The notes below the pieces were generated by a model that saw only the letters and a program-made list of their open reading frames with translations, was not told the origin of the DNA and made no database searches. A DNA stretch of 64,000 bases from Caprella mutica (taxonomy: Eukaryota > Arthropoda > Malacostraca > Amphipoda > Caprellidae): NCBI GenBank assembly GCA_947561585.1, contig CANNZV010002294.1, forward strand, positions 1-64,000, given 5' to 3'. A program made the translations under genes and the position numbers. Of this stretch, positions 45,101 through 58,900 are shown piece by piece (position 1 is the stretch's first letter; each line of letters starts with the position of its first letter).

Positions 45101-46796
45101 TTCCTATGGGGCTGTTTTACAGCGAGTGTTTATCGCTGAGCACTATTTCAATGTTATTCCTATGGGGCTGTTTAACAGCGAGTGTTTATCACTGAACACT
45201 ATTTCAATGTTATTCCTATGGGGCTGTTTTACAGCGAGTGTTTATCGCTGAGCACTATTACAATGTTATTCCTATGGGGCTGTTTTACAGCGAGTGTTTA
45301 TCACTGAGCACTATTTCAATGTTATTCCTATGGGGCTGTTTTACAGCGAGTGTTTATCACTGAGCACTATTTCAATGTTATTCCTATGGGGCTGTTTTAC
45401 AGCGAGTGTTTATCACTGAGCACTATTTCAATGTTATTCCTATGGGGCTGTTTTACAGCGAGTGTTTATCACTGAGCACTATTACAATGTTATTCCTATG
45501 GGGCTGTTTTACAGCGAGTGTTTATCGCTGAGCACTATTTCAATGTTATTCCTATGGGGCTGTTTTACAGCGAGTGTTTATCACTGAGCACTATTTCAAT
45601 GTTATTCCTATGGGGCTGTTTTACAGCGAGTGTTTATCACTGAGCACTATTACAATGTTATTCCTATGGGGCTGTTTAACAGCGAGTGTTTATCACTGAG
45701 CACTATTTCAATGTTATTCTTATGGGGCTGTTTTACAGCGAGTGTTTATCACTGAGCACTATTTCAATGTTATTCCTATGGGGCTGTTTTACAGCGAGTG
45801 TTTATCACTGAGCACTATTTCAATGTTATTCCTATGGGGCTGTTTTACAGCGAGTGTTTATCACTGAGCACTATTTCAATGTTATTCCTATGGGGCTGTT
45901 TTACAGCGAGTGTTTATCACTGAGCACTATTTCAATGTTATTCCTATGGGACTGTTTTACAGCGAGTGTTTATCGCTGAGCACTATTTCAATGTTATTCC
46001 TATGGGGCTGTTTTACAGCGAGTGTTTATCACTGAGCACTATTTCAATGTTATTCCTATGGGGCTGTTTTACAGCGAGTGTTTATCACTGAGCACTATTT
46101 CAATGTTATTCCTATGGGACTGTTTTACAGCGAGTGTTTATCACTGAGCACTATTTCAATGTTATTCCTATGGGACTGTTTTACAGCGAGTGTTTATCGC
46201 TGAGCACTATTTCAATGTTATTCCTATGGGACTGTTTTACAGCGAGTGTTTATCACTGAGCACTATTTCAATGTTATTCCTATGGGGCTGTTTTACAGCG
46301 AGTGTTTATCACTGAGCACTATTTCAATGTTATTCCTATGGGACTGTTTTACAGCGAGTGTTTATCGCTGAGCACTATTTCAATGTTATTCCTATGGGGC
46401 TGTTTCACAGCGAGTGTTTATCACTGAGCACTATTTCAATGTTATTCCTATGGGGCTGTTTTACAGCGAGTGTTTATCACTGAGCACTATTTCAATGTTA
46501 TTCCTATGGGGCTGTTTTACAGAGAGTGTTTATCACTGAGCACTATTTCAATGTTATTCCTATGGGGCTGTTTTACAGCGAGTGTTTATCACTGAGCACT
46601 ATTTCAATGTTATTCCTATGGGGCTGTTTTACAGCGAGTGTTTATCGCTGAGCACTATTTCAATGTTATTCCTATGGGGCTGTTTTACAGCGAGTGTTTA
46701 TCACTGAGCACTATTTCAATGTATTTCTATTGCTGGACGATCATTGGTGAGCAATGATCGCAACAATCGCTCCATGCAAAACCTACCTTTAGTCTG
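39194..46796. mobile_element. 56-bp satellite enclosed by inverted repeats
   Basis: The left flank (39194-39243: agacctaactgtaggtttgc then atgcgcgattgtt) and right flank (46746-46796 reversed: agactaaaggtaggttttgc then atggagcgattgtt) are inverted copies over about 50 bp. The 7.5-kb array fills almost everything between them. This is the structure expected if a short inverted-repeat transposon gained an internal tandem repeat that then expanded. No transposase and no clear target duplication. Confidence 0.6.
39251..46723. repeat. 56-bp satellite, 133 complete monomers
   Basis: tatcactgag opens a monomer at 39251, 39307 and so on to 46699: 7,448 bp, exactly 133 x 56, so no net indel. A final monomer is cut at 46723. 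Sequence is nearly uniform; recurrent variants are tatcAc/tatcGc, tttTac/tttAac, agCgag/agAgag, atttCaat/atttCgat and a ggRctg change clustered near 45940-46350. Monomer includes cactatttcaatgttattcc and tatggggctgttttacagcg. Confidence 0.98.
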
Positions 46797-46943
46797 ACTC
46801 TACTGATGCTATTGATATGAGTACAGTCCTACTATTGCTTTGTTAAGTTAAAACTATATAGGTATATCTTGCTATTGAATTAATTTATAAAAAACAATAA
46901 AGCTATCATTACGCAGATGTACATTTTAACTGTTCATTGGAAC
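46724..46943. other. spacer between satellites, with hairpin
   Basis: gatcattg...caatgatc (46738-46758) is an 8-bp perfect hairpin with a 5-base loop within the right inverted repeat. The rest is AT-rich single-copy DNA. Confidence 0.6.
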
Positions 46944-46981
46944 TCCTCTATAGTGAAATGAATCTAGTACACTATAGAGGA
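46944..46981. repeat. inverted monomer junction at the edge of the 19-bp array
   Basis: tcctctatagtg (46944-46955) and cactatagagga (46970-46981) are perfect inverted copies. The first is a 19-bp-array monomer in reverse orientation, so the array begins with a head-to-head switch. Confidence 0.75.
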
Positions 46982-49900
46982 TTTAGTTCAGTATAGAGGA
47001 TTTAGTTCAGTATAGAGGATTTAGTTCAGTATAGAGGATTTAGTTCAGTATAGAGGATTTAGTTCACAATAGAGGATTTAGTTCACCGTAGATGATTTAG
47101 TTCAGTATAGAGGATTTAGTTCACTATAGAGGACTTAGTTCAGTATAGAGGATTTAGTTCACTATAGAGGATTTAGTTCACCGTAGTGGATTAACTTCAC
47201 TATAGAGGATTTACTTCACTATAGAGAATTTAGTTCACTGTAGAGGATTTACTTCACTGTAAAGGATTTAGTTCACTATAGAGGATTTAGTTCACTGTAG
47301 GGGATTTAGTTTACTATAGAGGATTAACTTCACTATTGGGGATTTACTCCACAATAGAGAATTTAGTTCACTATAGAGGATTTAGTTCACTATAGAGGAT
47401 TTAGTTCACTGTAGAGGATTTATTTCACTGTAGAGGAATTAGTTCACTATAGAGGATTTAGTTCACTATAGAGGATTAACTTCACTATAGAGGATTTAGT
47501 TCACTATAGAGGAATTAGTTCATTATAGAGGATTTAGTTCACAATGGAGGATTTAGTTCACTATAGAGGATTTAGTTCACTATAGAGGATTAACTTCACT
47601 ATAGAGGATTTAGTTCACTATAGAGGATTTAGTTCACTATAGAAGATTTAGTTCATTATAGAGGATTTAGTTCACAATGGAGGATTTAGTTCACTATAGA
47701 GGATTTAGTTCACTATAGAGGATTAACTTCACTATAGAGGATTTAGTTCACTATAGAGGATTTAGTTCACTATAGAAGATTTAGTTCACTCTGGGGGATT
47801 TACTTCACTATAAAGAATTTAGTTCACTGTAGAGGATTTAGTTCACTGTAGAGGATTTAGTTCACTATAGAGGATTTAGTTCACTATAGAGGATTTGGTT
47901 CACTATGTAAGATTTAGTTCACTATAGAGAATTTAGTTCACTATAGAGGATTTAGTTCACTATAGAGGATTAACTTCACTATAGAGGATTTAGTTCACTA
48001 TAGAGGATTTAGTTCACTGTAGGGGATTTACTTCACTATAGAGCACTTAGTTCACTATAGAGGATTTATTTCACTATAGAGGATTTAGTTCACTATGGAG
48101 GATTAAGTTCACTATAGAGGATTTAGTTCACTATAGAGGATTAACTTCACTATAGAGGATTTAGTTCACTATAGAGGATTCAGTTCACTCTAAGGGAATT
48201 ACTTCACTATAGAGGATTTAGTTCACTATAGAAAATTTAGTTCACTCTGGAGGATTTAGTTCACTATAGAGGATTTAGTTCACTATAGAGGATTTAGTTC
48301 AATATAGAGGATTTAGTTCACTATAGAGGATTTAGTTTACAATAGAGGATTAACTTCACTATTGGGGATTTACTCCACAATAGAGAATTTAGTTCACTAT
48401 AGAGGATTTAGTTCACTATAGAAGATTTATTTCACCATAGAGGATTAACTTCACTATAGAGGACTTAGTTCACTATAGAGGATTAAGTTCACTGTAGGGG
48501 ATTTATTTCACTATAGAGGATTTAGTTCACTGTAGGGGATTTACTTCACTATAGAGGATTTAGTTCACTATAGATGATTTAGTTCACTATAGAGGATTAA
48601 GTTCACTATAAAGGATTTAGTTCACTATAGAGGATTAACTTCACTATAGGGGATTTAGTTCACTTTAGGGGAATAACTTCACAATAGAGGATTTAGTTCA
48701 CTATAGAGGATTTAGTTCATTATGGAGGATTTAGATATAGAGGATTTAGTTCACTATAGAGGATTAACTTCACTATAGAAAATTTAGTTCACTATAGAGG
48801 ATTTATTTCACTGTAGGGGATTAAGTTCACTATAGACGATTCAGTTCACTGTAGATGATTTAGGTTACTATAGAGAATTTAGTTCACTATAGAGGATTTA
48901 GTTCACTATAGAGGATTTAGTTCACTATGGCGGATTTAGTTCACTATAGAAGATTTAGTTCACTATAGAGGATTTAGTTCACTATAGAGGATTTAGTTCA
49001 CTATAGAGGATTTAATTCACTGTAGAGGATTTAGTTCACTGTAGAGGATTTAGTTCACTATAGAGGATTTAGTTCACTATAGAGGATTTAGTTCACTGTA
49101 GGGGATTAAGTTCACTATAGAGGATTTAGTTCACTATAGAGGATTTAGTTCACTGTAGGGAATTTAGTTCACTATAGAGGATTTAGTTCACAGTAGAGGA
49201 TTTACTTCACTATAGAGCACTTAGTTCACTATAGAGGATTTAGTTCACTATAGAGGATTTAGTTCACTGTAGGGGATTTACTTCACTATAGAGCACTTAG
49301 TTCACTATAGAGGATTTAGTTCACTATAGAGGATTTAGTTCACTATGGAGGATTAAGTTCACTATAAAGAATTTAGTTCACTATAGAGGATTAACTTCAC
49401 TATAGAGGATTTAGTTCACTATAGAGGATTCAGTTCACTCTAGGGGAATTACTTCACTATAGAGGATTTTGTTCACGATAGAGGATTTAGTTCACTCTGG
49501 AGGATTTAGTTCACTATAGAGGATTTAGTTCACTATAGAGGATTAAGTTCACTATAGAGGATTTAGTTCACTATAGAGGATACAGTTCACTATAGAAGAT
49601 TTATTTCACCATAGAGGATTAACTTCACTATAGAGGACTTAGTTCACTATAGAGGATTTAGTTCACTGTTGGGGATTTACTTCACTATAGAGGATTCAGT
49701 TCACTTTAGGGGATTTAGTTCACTATAGAGGATTTAGTTCACTGTAGGGGATTAAGTTCACTATAGAGGATTCAGTTCACTATAGAGGATTCAGTTCACT
49801 GTAGGGGATTAAGTTCACTATAGAGGATTCAGTTCACTGTAGAAGATTTAGTTCACTGTAGAGGATTTAGTTCACTGTAGAGGATTCAGTTCACTATAGA

Positions 49901-52900
49901 GGATTTAGTTCACTATAGAGGATTTAGTTCACTATAGAGGATTTAGTTCACTGTAGGGGATTAAGTTCACCATAGAGGATTCAGTTCACTGTAGAGGATT
50001 TAGTTCACTATAGAGAATTTAGTTCACTATAGAGGATTTAGTTCACTATAGAAGATTTAGTTCACTATGGAGGATTTAGTTCACTATAGAAGATTTAGTT
50101 CACTATAGAGGATTTAGTTCACTATAGAGGATTTAGTTCACTATAGAGGATTTAATTCACTGTAGAGGATATAGTTCACTGTAGAGGGGTTTAGTTCACT
50201 ATAGAGGATTTAGTTCACTATAGAGGATTTAGTTCACTGTAGGGGATTTAGTTCACTATAGAGGATTTAGTTCACTGTAGAGGATTTAGTTCACTGTAGA
50301 GGATTTAGTTCACTATAGAGGATTAACTTCACTATATAGGATTTAGTTCACTATAGAGGATTTAGTTCACTGTAGGGGATTTACTTCACTATAGAGCACC
50401 TTGTTCACTATAGAGGATTCAGTTCACTGTAGGGGATTTACTTCACTATAGAGCACTTAGTTCACTATAGAGGATTTAGTTCACTGTAGGGGATTTACTT
50501 CACTATAGAGGATTTAGTTCACTATAAAGGATTTAGTTCACTATAGAGCACTTAGTTCACTATAGAGGATTAACTTCACTATAGAGGATTTAGTTCACTA
50601 TAGAGGATTCAGTTCACTCTAGGGTAATTACTTCACTATAGAGGATTTTGTTCACTATAGAGGATTTAGTTCACTCTGGAGGATTTAGTTCACTATAGAG
50701 GATTTAGTTCACTCTGGAGGATTTAGTTCACTATAGAGAGAAAGTTCACTATAGAGGATTTAGTTCACTGTAGGGGATTTACTTCACTATAGAGGATTTA
50801 GTTCACTATGGAGGATTAAGTTCACTGTAAAGAATTTAGTTCACTATAGAGGATTAACTTCACTATAGAGGATTTGGTTCACTATAGAGGATTCAGTTCA
50901 CTTTAGGGGAATAACTTCACTATAGAGGAATTAGTTCACTATAGAGGATTTAGTTCATTATGAAGGATTTATTTCACTATAGAGGATTTAGTTCACTATA
51001 GAGGATTAACTTCACTATAGAGGATTTAGTTCACTATAGAGGATTAACTTCACTATAGAGGATTTAGTTCACTATAGAGGATTTAGTTCACTGTGGGGGA
51101 TTTACTTCACTATAAAGAATTTAGTTCACTGTAGAGGATTTAGTTCACTGTAGAGGATTTAGTTCACTATAGAGGATTTAGTTCACTATAGAGGATTTGG
51201 TTCACTATGTAAGATTTAGTTCACTATAGAGAATTTAGTTCACTATAGAGGATTTAGTTCACTATAGAGGATTAACTTCACTATAGAGGATTTAGTTCAC
51301 TATAGAGGATTTAGTTCACTGTAGGGGATTTACTTCACTATAGAGCACTTAGTTCACTATAGAGGATTTATTTCACTATAGAGGATTTAGTTCACTATGG
51401 AGGATTAAGTTCACTATAGAGGATTTAGTTCACTATAGAGGATTAACTTCACTATAGAGGATTTAGTTCACTATAGAGGATTCAGTTCACTCTAAGGGAA
51501 TTACTTCACTATAGAGGATTTAGTTCACTATAGAGGATTTAGTTCACTCTGGAGGATTTAGTTCACTATAGAGGATTTAGTTCACTATAGAGGATTTAGT
51601 TTACTATAGAGGATTTAGTTCACTATAGAGGATTTAGTTCACTATAGAAGATTTATTTCACCATAGAGGATTAACTTCACTATAGAGGACTTAGTTCACT
51701 ATAGAGGATTTAGTTCACTATAGAGGATTTAGTTCACTCTGGAGGATTTAGTTCACTATAGAGGATTTAGTTCACTATAGAGGATTTAGTTTACTATAGA
51801 GGATTTAGTTCACTATAGAGGATTTAGTTCACTATAGAAGATTTATTTCACCATAGAGGAATAACTTCACTATAGAGGACTTAGTTCACTATAGAGGATT
51901 AAGTTCACTGTAGGGGATTTATTTCACTATAGAGGATTTAGTTCACTGTAGGGGATTTACTTCACTATAGAGGATTTAGTTCACTATAGATGATTTAGTT
52001 CACTATAGAGGATTAAGTTCACTATAAAGGATTTAGTTCACTATGGAGGATTAACTTCACTATAGGGGATTTAGTTCACTTTAGGGGAATAACTTCACAA
52101 TAGAGGATTTAGTTCACTATAGAGGATTTAGTTCATTATGGAGGATTTAGATATAGAGGATTTAGTTCACTATAGAGGATTAACTTCACTATAGAAAATT
52201 TAGTTCACTATAGAGGATTTAGTTCACTGTAGGAGATTTACTTCACTATAGAGAATTTAGCTAACTATAGAGGATTTAGTTCACTGTAGGGGATTTACTT
52301 CATTATAGAGAATTTAGTTCACTGTAGAGGATTTAGTTCACTGTAGGAGATTTACTTCACTATAGAGGATTTAGTTCACTATAGGAGATTTACTTCACTA
52401 TAGAGCACTTAGTTCACTATAGAGGATTTATTTCACTATAGAGGATTTAGTTAACTATGGAGGATTTAGTTCACTATAGAGGATTCAGTTCACTCTAAGG
52501 GAATTACTTCACTATAGAGGATTTAGTTCACTATAGAGGATTTAGTTCACTCTGGAGGATTTAGTTCACTATAGAGGATTTAGTTCACTATAGAGGATTT
52601 AGTTCACTATAGAGGATTTAGTTCACTATAGAGGATTTAGTTTACTATAGAGGATTAACTTCACTATTGGGGATTTACTCCACAATAGAGAATTTAGTTC
52701 ACTATAGAGGATTTAGTTCACTATAGAGGATTTAGTTTACCATAGAGGATTAACTTCACTATTGGGGATTTACTCCACAATAGAGAATTTAGTTCACTAT
52801 AGAGGATTTAGTTCACTATAGAGGATTTAGTTTACTATAGAGGATTTAGTTCACTATAGAGGATTTAGTTCACTATAGAAGATTAACTTCACTATAGAGA

Positions 52901-55900
52901 ACTTAGTTCACTATAGAGGATTAAGTTCACTGTAGGGGATTAAGTTCACTATAGAGGATTTAGTTCACTGTAGAGGATTTAGTTCACTATAGAGGATTTA
53001 GTTCACTATAGAGGATTTATTTCACTGTAGGGGATTAAGTTCACTATAGAGGATTCAGTTCACTATAGAAGATTTAGTTCACTATAGAGGATTTAGTTCA
53101 CTATAGAGGATTTAGTTCACTATAGAGGATTTAATTCACTGTAGAGGATTTATTTCACTGTAGAGGATTTAGTTCACTATAGACGATTTAGTTCACTATA
53201 GAGGATTTAGTTCACTGTAGGGGATTAAGTTCACTATAGAGGATTTAGTTCACTATAGAGGATTTAGTTCACTGTAGGGAATTTAGTTCACTATAGAGGA
53301 TTTAGTTCACTGTAGAGGATTTACTTCACTATAGAGCACTTAGTTCACTATAGAGGATTTAGTTCACTATAGAGGATTTAGTTCACTGTAGGGGATTTAC
53401 TTCACTATAGAGCACTTAGTTCACTATAGAGGATTTAGTTCACTATAGAGGATTTAGTTCACTATGGAGGATTAAGTTCACTATAAAGAATTTAGTTCAC
53501 TATAGAGGATTAACTTCACTATAGAGGATTTAGTTCACTATAGAGGATTCAGTTCACTCTAGGGGAATTACTTCACTATAGAGGATTTTGTTCACTATAG
53601 AGGATTTAGTTCACTCTGGAGGATTTAGTTCACTATAGAGGATTTAGTTCACTATAGAGGATTTAGTTCACTATAGAGGATTTAGTTCACTATAGAGGAT
53701 TTAGTTCACTATAGAAGATTTATTTCACCATAAAGAATTAACTTCACTATAGGGGACTTAGTTCACTATAGAGGATTTAGTTCACTGTAGGGGATTTACT
53801 TCACTATAGAGGATTTAGTTCACTTTAGATGATTTAGTTCACTATAGAGGATTTAGTTCACTGTAGGGGATTAAGTTCACTATAGAGGATTCAGTTAACT
53901 ATAGAGGATTCAGTTCACTGTAGGGGATTAAGTTCACTATAGAGGATTCAGTTCACTGTAGAGGATTTAGTTCACTGTAGAGGATTTAGTTCACTGTAGA
54001 GGATTTAGTTCACTATAGAGGATTTAGTTCACTATAGAGGATTTAGTTCACTGTAGGGGATTAAGTTCACCATAGAGGATTCAGTTCACTGTAGAGGATT
54101 TAGTTCACTATAGAGAATTTAGTTCACTATAGAGGATTTAGTTCACTATAGAGGATTTAGTTCACTATGGAGGATTTAGTTCACTATAGAAGATTTAGTT
54201 CACTATAGAGGATTTAGTTCACTATAGAGGATTTAGTTCACTATAGAGGATTTAATTCACTGTTGAGGATTTAGTTCACTGTAGAGGATTTAGTTCACTA
54301 TAGAGGATTCAGTTCACTATAGAGGATTTAGATCATTATGGAGGATTTATTTCACTATAGAGGATTTAGTTCACTATAGAGGATTAACTTCACTATAGAG
54401 GATTTAGTTCACTATAGAGGATTAACTTCACTATAGAGGATTTAGTTCACTATAGAGGATTTAGTTCACTGTGGGGGATTTACTTCACTATAAAGAATTT
54501 AGTTCACTGTAAAGGATTTAGTTCACTGTAGAGGATTTAGTTCACTATAGAGGATTTAGTTCACTATAGAGGATTTGGTTCACTATGTAAGATTTAGTTC
54601 ACTATAGAGAATTTAGTTCACTATAGAGGATTTAGTTCACTATAGAGGATTAACTTCACTATAGAGGATTTAGTTCACTATAGAGGATTTAGTTCACTGT
54701 AGGAGATTTACTTCACTATAGAGCACTTAGTTCACTATAGAGGATTTATTTCACTATAGAGGATTTAGTTAACTATGGAGGATTTAGTTCACTATAGAGG
54801 ATTCAGTTCACTCTAAGGGAATTACTTCACTATAGAGGATTTAGTTCACTATAGAGGATTTAGTTCACTCTGGAGGATTTAGTTCACTATAGAGGATTTA
54901 GTTCACTATAGAGGATTTAGTTCACTATAGAGGATTTAGTTCACTATAGAGGATTTAGTTTACTATAGAGGATTAACTTCACTATTGGGGATTTACTCCA
55001 CAATAGAGAATTTAGTTCACTATAGAGGATTTAGTTCACTATAGAGGATTTAGTTTACCATAGAGGATTAACTTCACTATTGGGGATTTACTCCACAATA
55101 GAGAATTTAGTTCACTATAGAGGATTTAGTTCACTATAGAGGATTTAGTTTACTATAGAGGATTTAGTTCACTATAGAGGATTTAGTTCACTATAGAAGA
55201 TTAACTTCACTATAGAGAACTTAGTTCACTATAGAGGATTAAGTTCACTGTAGGGGATTTACTTCACTATAGAGGATTTAGTTCACTGTAGGGGATTTAC
55301 TTCACTATAGAGGATTTAGTTCACTATAGATGATTTAGTTCACTATAGAGGATTAAGTTCACTATAAAGGATTTAGTTCACTATAGAGGATTAACTTCAC
55401 TATAGGGGATTTAGTTCACTTTAGGGGAATAACTTCACAATAGAGGATTTAGTTCACTATAGAGGATTTAGTTCATTATGGAGGATTTAGATATAGAGGA
55501 TTTAGTTCACTATAGAGGATTAACTTCACTATAGAAAATTTAGTTCACTATAGAGGATTTAGTTCACTGTAGGAGATTTACTTCACTATAGAGAATTTAG
55601 CTCACTATAGAGGATTTAGTTCACTGTAGGGTATTTACTTCCTTATAGAGAATTTAGTTCACTGTAGAGGATTTAGTTCACTGTAGGAGATTTACTTCAC
55701 TATAGAGGATTTAGTTCACTATAGAGGATTTAGTTCACTGTAGAGGATTTAGTTCACTATAGAGGATTTACTTCACTATAGAGGATTTAGTTCACTATAG
55801 AGGATTTAGTTCTTTATAGAGAATTTACTTCACTATAGAGGATTTAGTTCACTATAGAGAATTTACTTCACTATAGAGGATTTAGTTCACTATAGAGAAT

Positions 55901-58900
55901 TTAGTTCACTATAGATGATTTAGTTCACTATAAAGGATTTAGTTCACTGTAGGGGATTAACTTCACTATAGATGATTTAGTTCACCATAGAGGATTAAGT
56001 TCACTGTAGGGGATTTACTTCACTATAGAGGATTTAGTTCACTGTAGGGGATTTACTTCACTATAGAGGATTTAGTTCACTATAGAGGATTTATTTCACT
56101 GTAGGGGATTAAGTTCACTATAGAGGATTCAGTTCACTGTAGAGGATTTAGTTCACTATAGAAGAATTACTTCACTATAGAGGATTTAGATCACTATAGA
56201 GGATTTAGTTCACTGTAGAGGATTTAGTTCACTATAGAGGATTTAGTTCACTATAGAGGATTTATTTCACTGTAGGGGATTAAGTTCACTATAGAGGATT
56301 CAGTTCACTGTAGAGGATTTAGTTCACTATAGAGAATTTAGTTCACTATAGAGGATTTAGTTCACTATAGAGGATTTAGTTCACTATGGAGGATTTAGAT
56401 CACTATAGAAGATTTAGTTCACTATAGAGGATTTAGTTCACTATAGAGGATTTAGTTCACTATAGAGGATTTAATTCACTGTAGAGGATTTAGTTCACTG
56501 TAGAGGATTTAGTTCACTATAGAGGATTTAGTTCACTATAGAGGATTTAGTTCACTGTAGGGGATTAAGTTCACTATAGAGGATTTAGTTCACTATAGAG
56601 GATTTAGTTCACTGTAGGGAATTTAGTTCACTATAGAGGATTTAGTTCACTGTAGAGGATTTACTTCACTATAGAGCACTTAGTTCACTATAGAGGATTT
56701 AGTTCACTATAGAGGATTTAGTTCACTGTAGGGGATTTACTTCACTATAGAGCACTTACTTCACTATAGAGGATTTAGTTCACTATAGAGGATTTAGTTC
56801 AATATGGAGGATTAAGTTCACTATAAAGAATTTAGTTCACTATAGAGGATTAACTTCACTATAGAGGATTTAGTTCACTATAGATGATTCAGTTCACTCT
56901 AGGGGAATTACTTCACTATAGATGATTTAGTTCACTCTTGAGGATTTAGTTCACTATAGAGGATTTAGTTCACTATAGAGGATTTAGTTCACTATAGAGG
57001 ATTTAGTTCACTATAGAGGATTTAGTTCACTATAGAAGATTTATTTCACCATAGAGGATTAACTTCACTATAGAGGACTTAGTTCACTATAGAGGATTTA
57101 GTTCACTGTAGGGGATTTACTTCACTATAGAGGATTTAGTTCACTGTAGGGGATTTACTTCACTATAGAGGATTTAGTTCACTATAGATGATTTAGTTCA
57201 CTATAGAGAATTAAGTTCACTATAAAGGATTTAGTTCACTATAGAGGATTAACTTCACTATAGGGGAATAACTTCACAATAGAGGATTTAGTTCACTATA
57301 GAGGATTTAGTTCATTATGGAGGATTTAGATATAGAGGATTTAGTTCACTATAGAGGATTAACTTCACTATAGAAAATTTAGTTCACTATAGAGGATTTA
57401 GTTCACTGTAGGAGATTTACTTCACTATAGAGAATTTAGCTCACTATAGAGGATTTAGTTCACTGTAGGGTATTTACTTCATTATAGAGAATTTAGTTCA
57501 CTGTAAAGGATTTAGTTCACTGTAGGAGATTTACTTCACTATAGAGGATTTAGTTCACTATAGAGGATTTAGTTCACTGTAGAGGATTTAGTTCACTATA
57601 GAGGATTTAGTTCACTATAGAGGATTTAGTTCTTTATAGAGAATTTACTTCACTATAGAGGATTTAGTTCACTATAGAGAATTTACTTCACTATAGAGGA
57701 TTTAGTTCACTATAGAGAATTTAGTTCACTATAGATGATTTAGTTCACTATAAAGGATTTAGTTCACTGTAGGGGATTAACTTCACTATAGATGATTTAG
57801 TTCACTATAGAGGATTAAGTTCACTGTAGGGGATTTACTTCACTATAGAGGATTTAGTTCACTGTAGGGGATTTACTTCACTATAGAGGATTTAGTTCAC
57901 TATAGAGGATTTAGTTCACTATAGAGGATTGAGTTCACTATAAAGGATTTAGTTCACTATAGAGGATTAACTTTACTATTGGGGATTTACTTCACTATGG
58001 AGGATTTAGTTCACTATAGAAGAATTACTTCACTATAGAGGATTTAGTTCACTATAGAGGATTTAGTTCACTGTAGAGGATTTAGTTCACTATAGAGGAT
58101 TTAGTTCACTATAGAGGATTTATTTCACTGTAGGGGATTAAGTTCACTATAGAGGATTCAGTTCACTGTAGAGGATTTAGTTCACTATAGAGAATTTAGT
58201 TCACTATAGAGGATTTAGTTCACTATAGAGGATTTAGCTCACTATGGAGGATTTAGTTCACTATAGAAGATTTAGTTCACTATAGAGGATTTAGTTCACT
58301 ATAGAGGATTTAGTTCACTATAGAGGATTTAATTCACTGTAGAGGATTTAGTTCACTGTAGAGGATTTAGTTCACTATAGAGGATTTAGTTCACTATAGA
58401 GGATTTAGTTCACTGTAGGGGATTAAGTTCACTATAGAGGATTTAGTTCACTATAGAGGATTTAGTTCACTGTAGGGAATTTAGTTCACTATAGAGGATT
58501 TAGTTCACTGTAGAGGATTTACTTCACTATAGAGCACTTAGTTCACTATAGAGGATTTAGTTCACTATAGAGGATTTAGTTCACTGTAGGGGATTTACTT
58601 CACTATAGAGCACTTAGTTCACTATAGAGGATTTAGTTCACTATAGAGGATTTAGTTCACTCTGGAGGATTTAGTTCACTATAGAGGATTTAGTTCACTA
58701 TAGAGGATTTAGTTCACTATAGAGGATTTAGTTCACTATAGAGGATTTAGTTCACTATAGAAGATTTATTTCACCATAGAGGATTAACTTCACTATAGAG
58801 GACTTAGTTCACTATAGAGGATTTAGTTCACTGTAGGGGATTTACTTCACTATAGAGGATTTAGTTCACTTTAGGGGATTTAGTTCACTATAGAGGATTT

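Noticed and set aside
39251..46723. CRISPR array
   Set aside because: Monomers are contiguous and nearly identical with no unique spacers, in an animal-type genome; it is a satellite.
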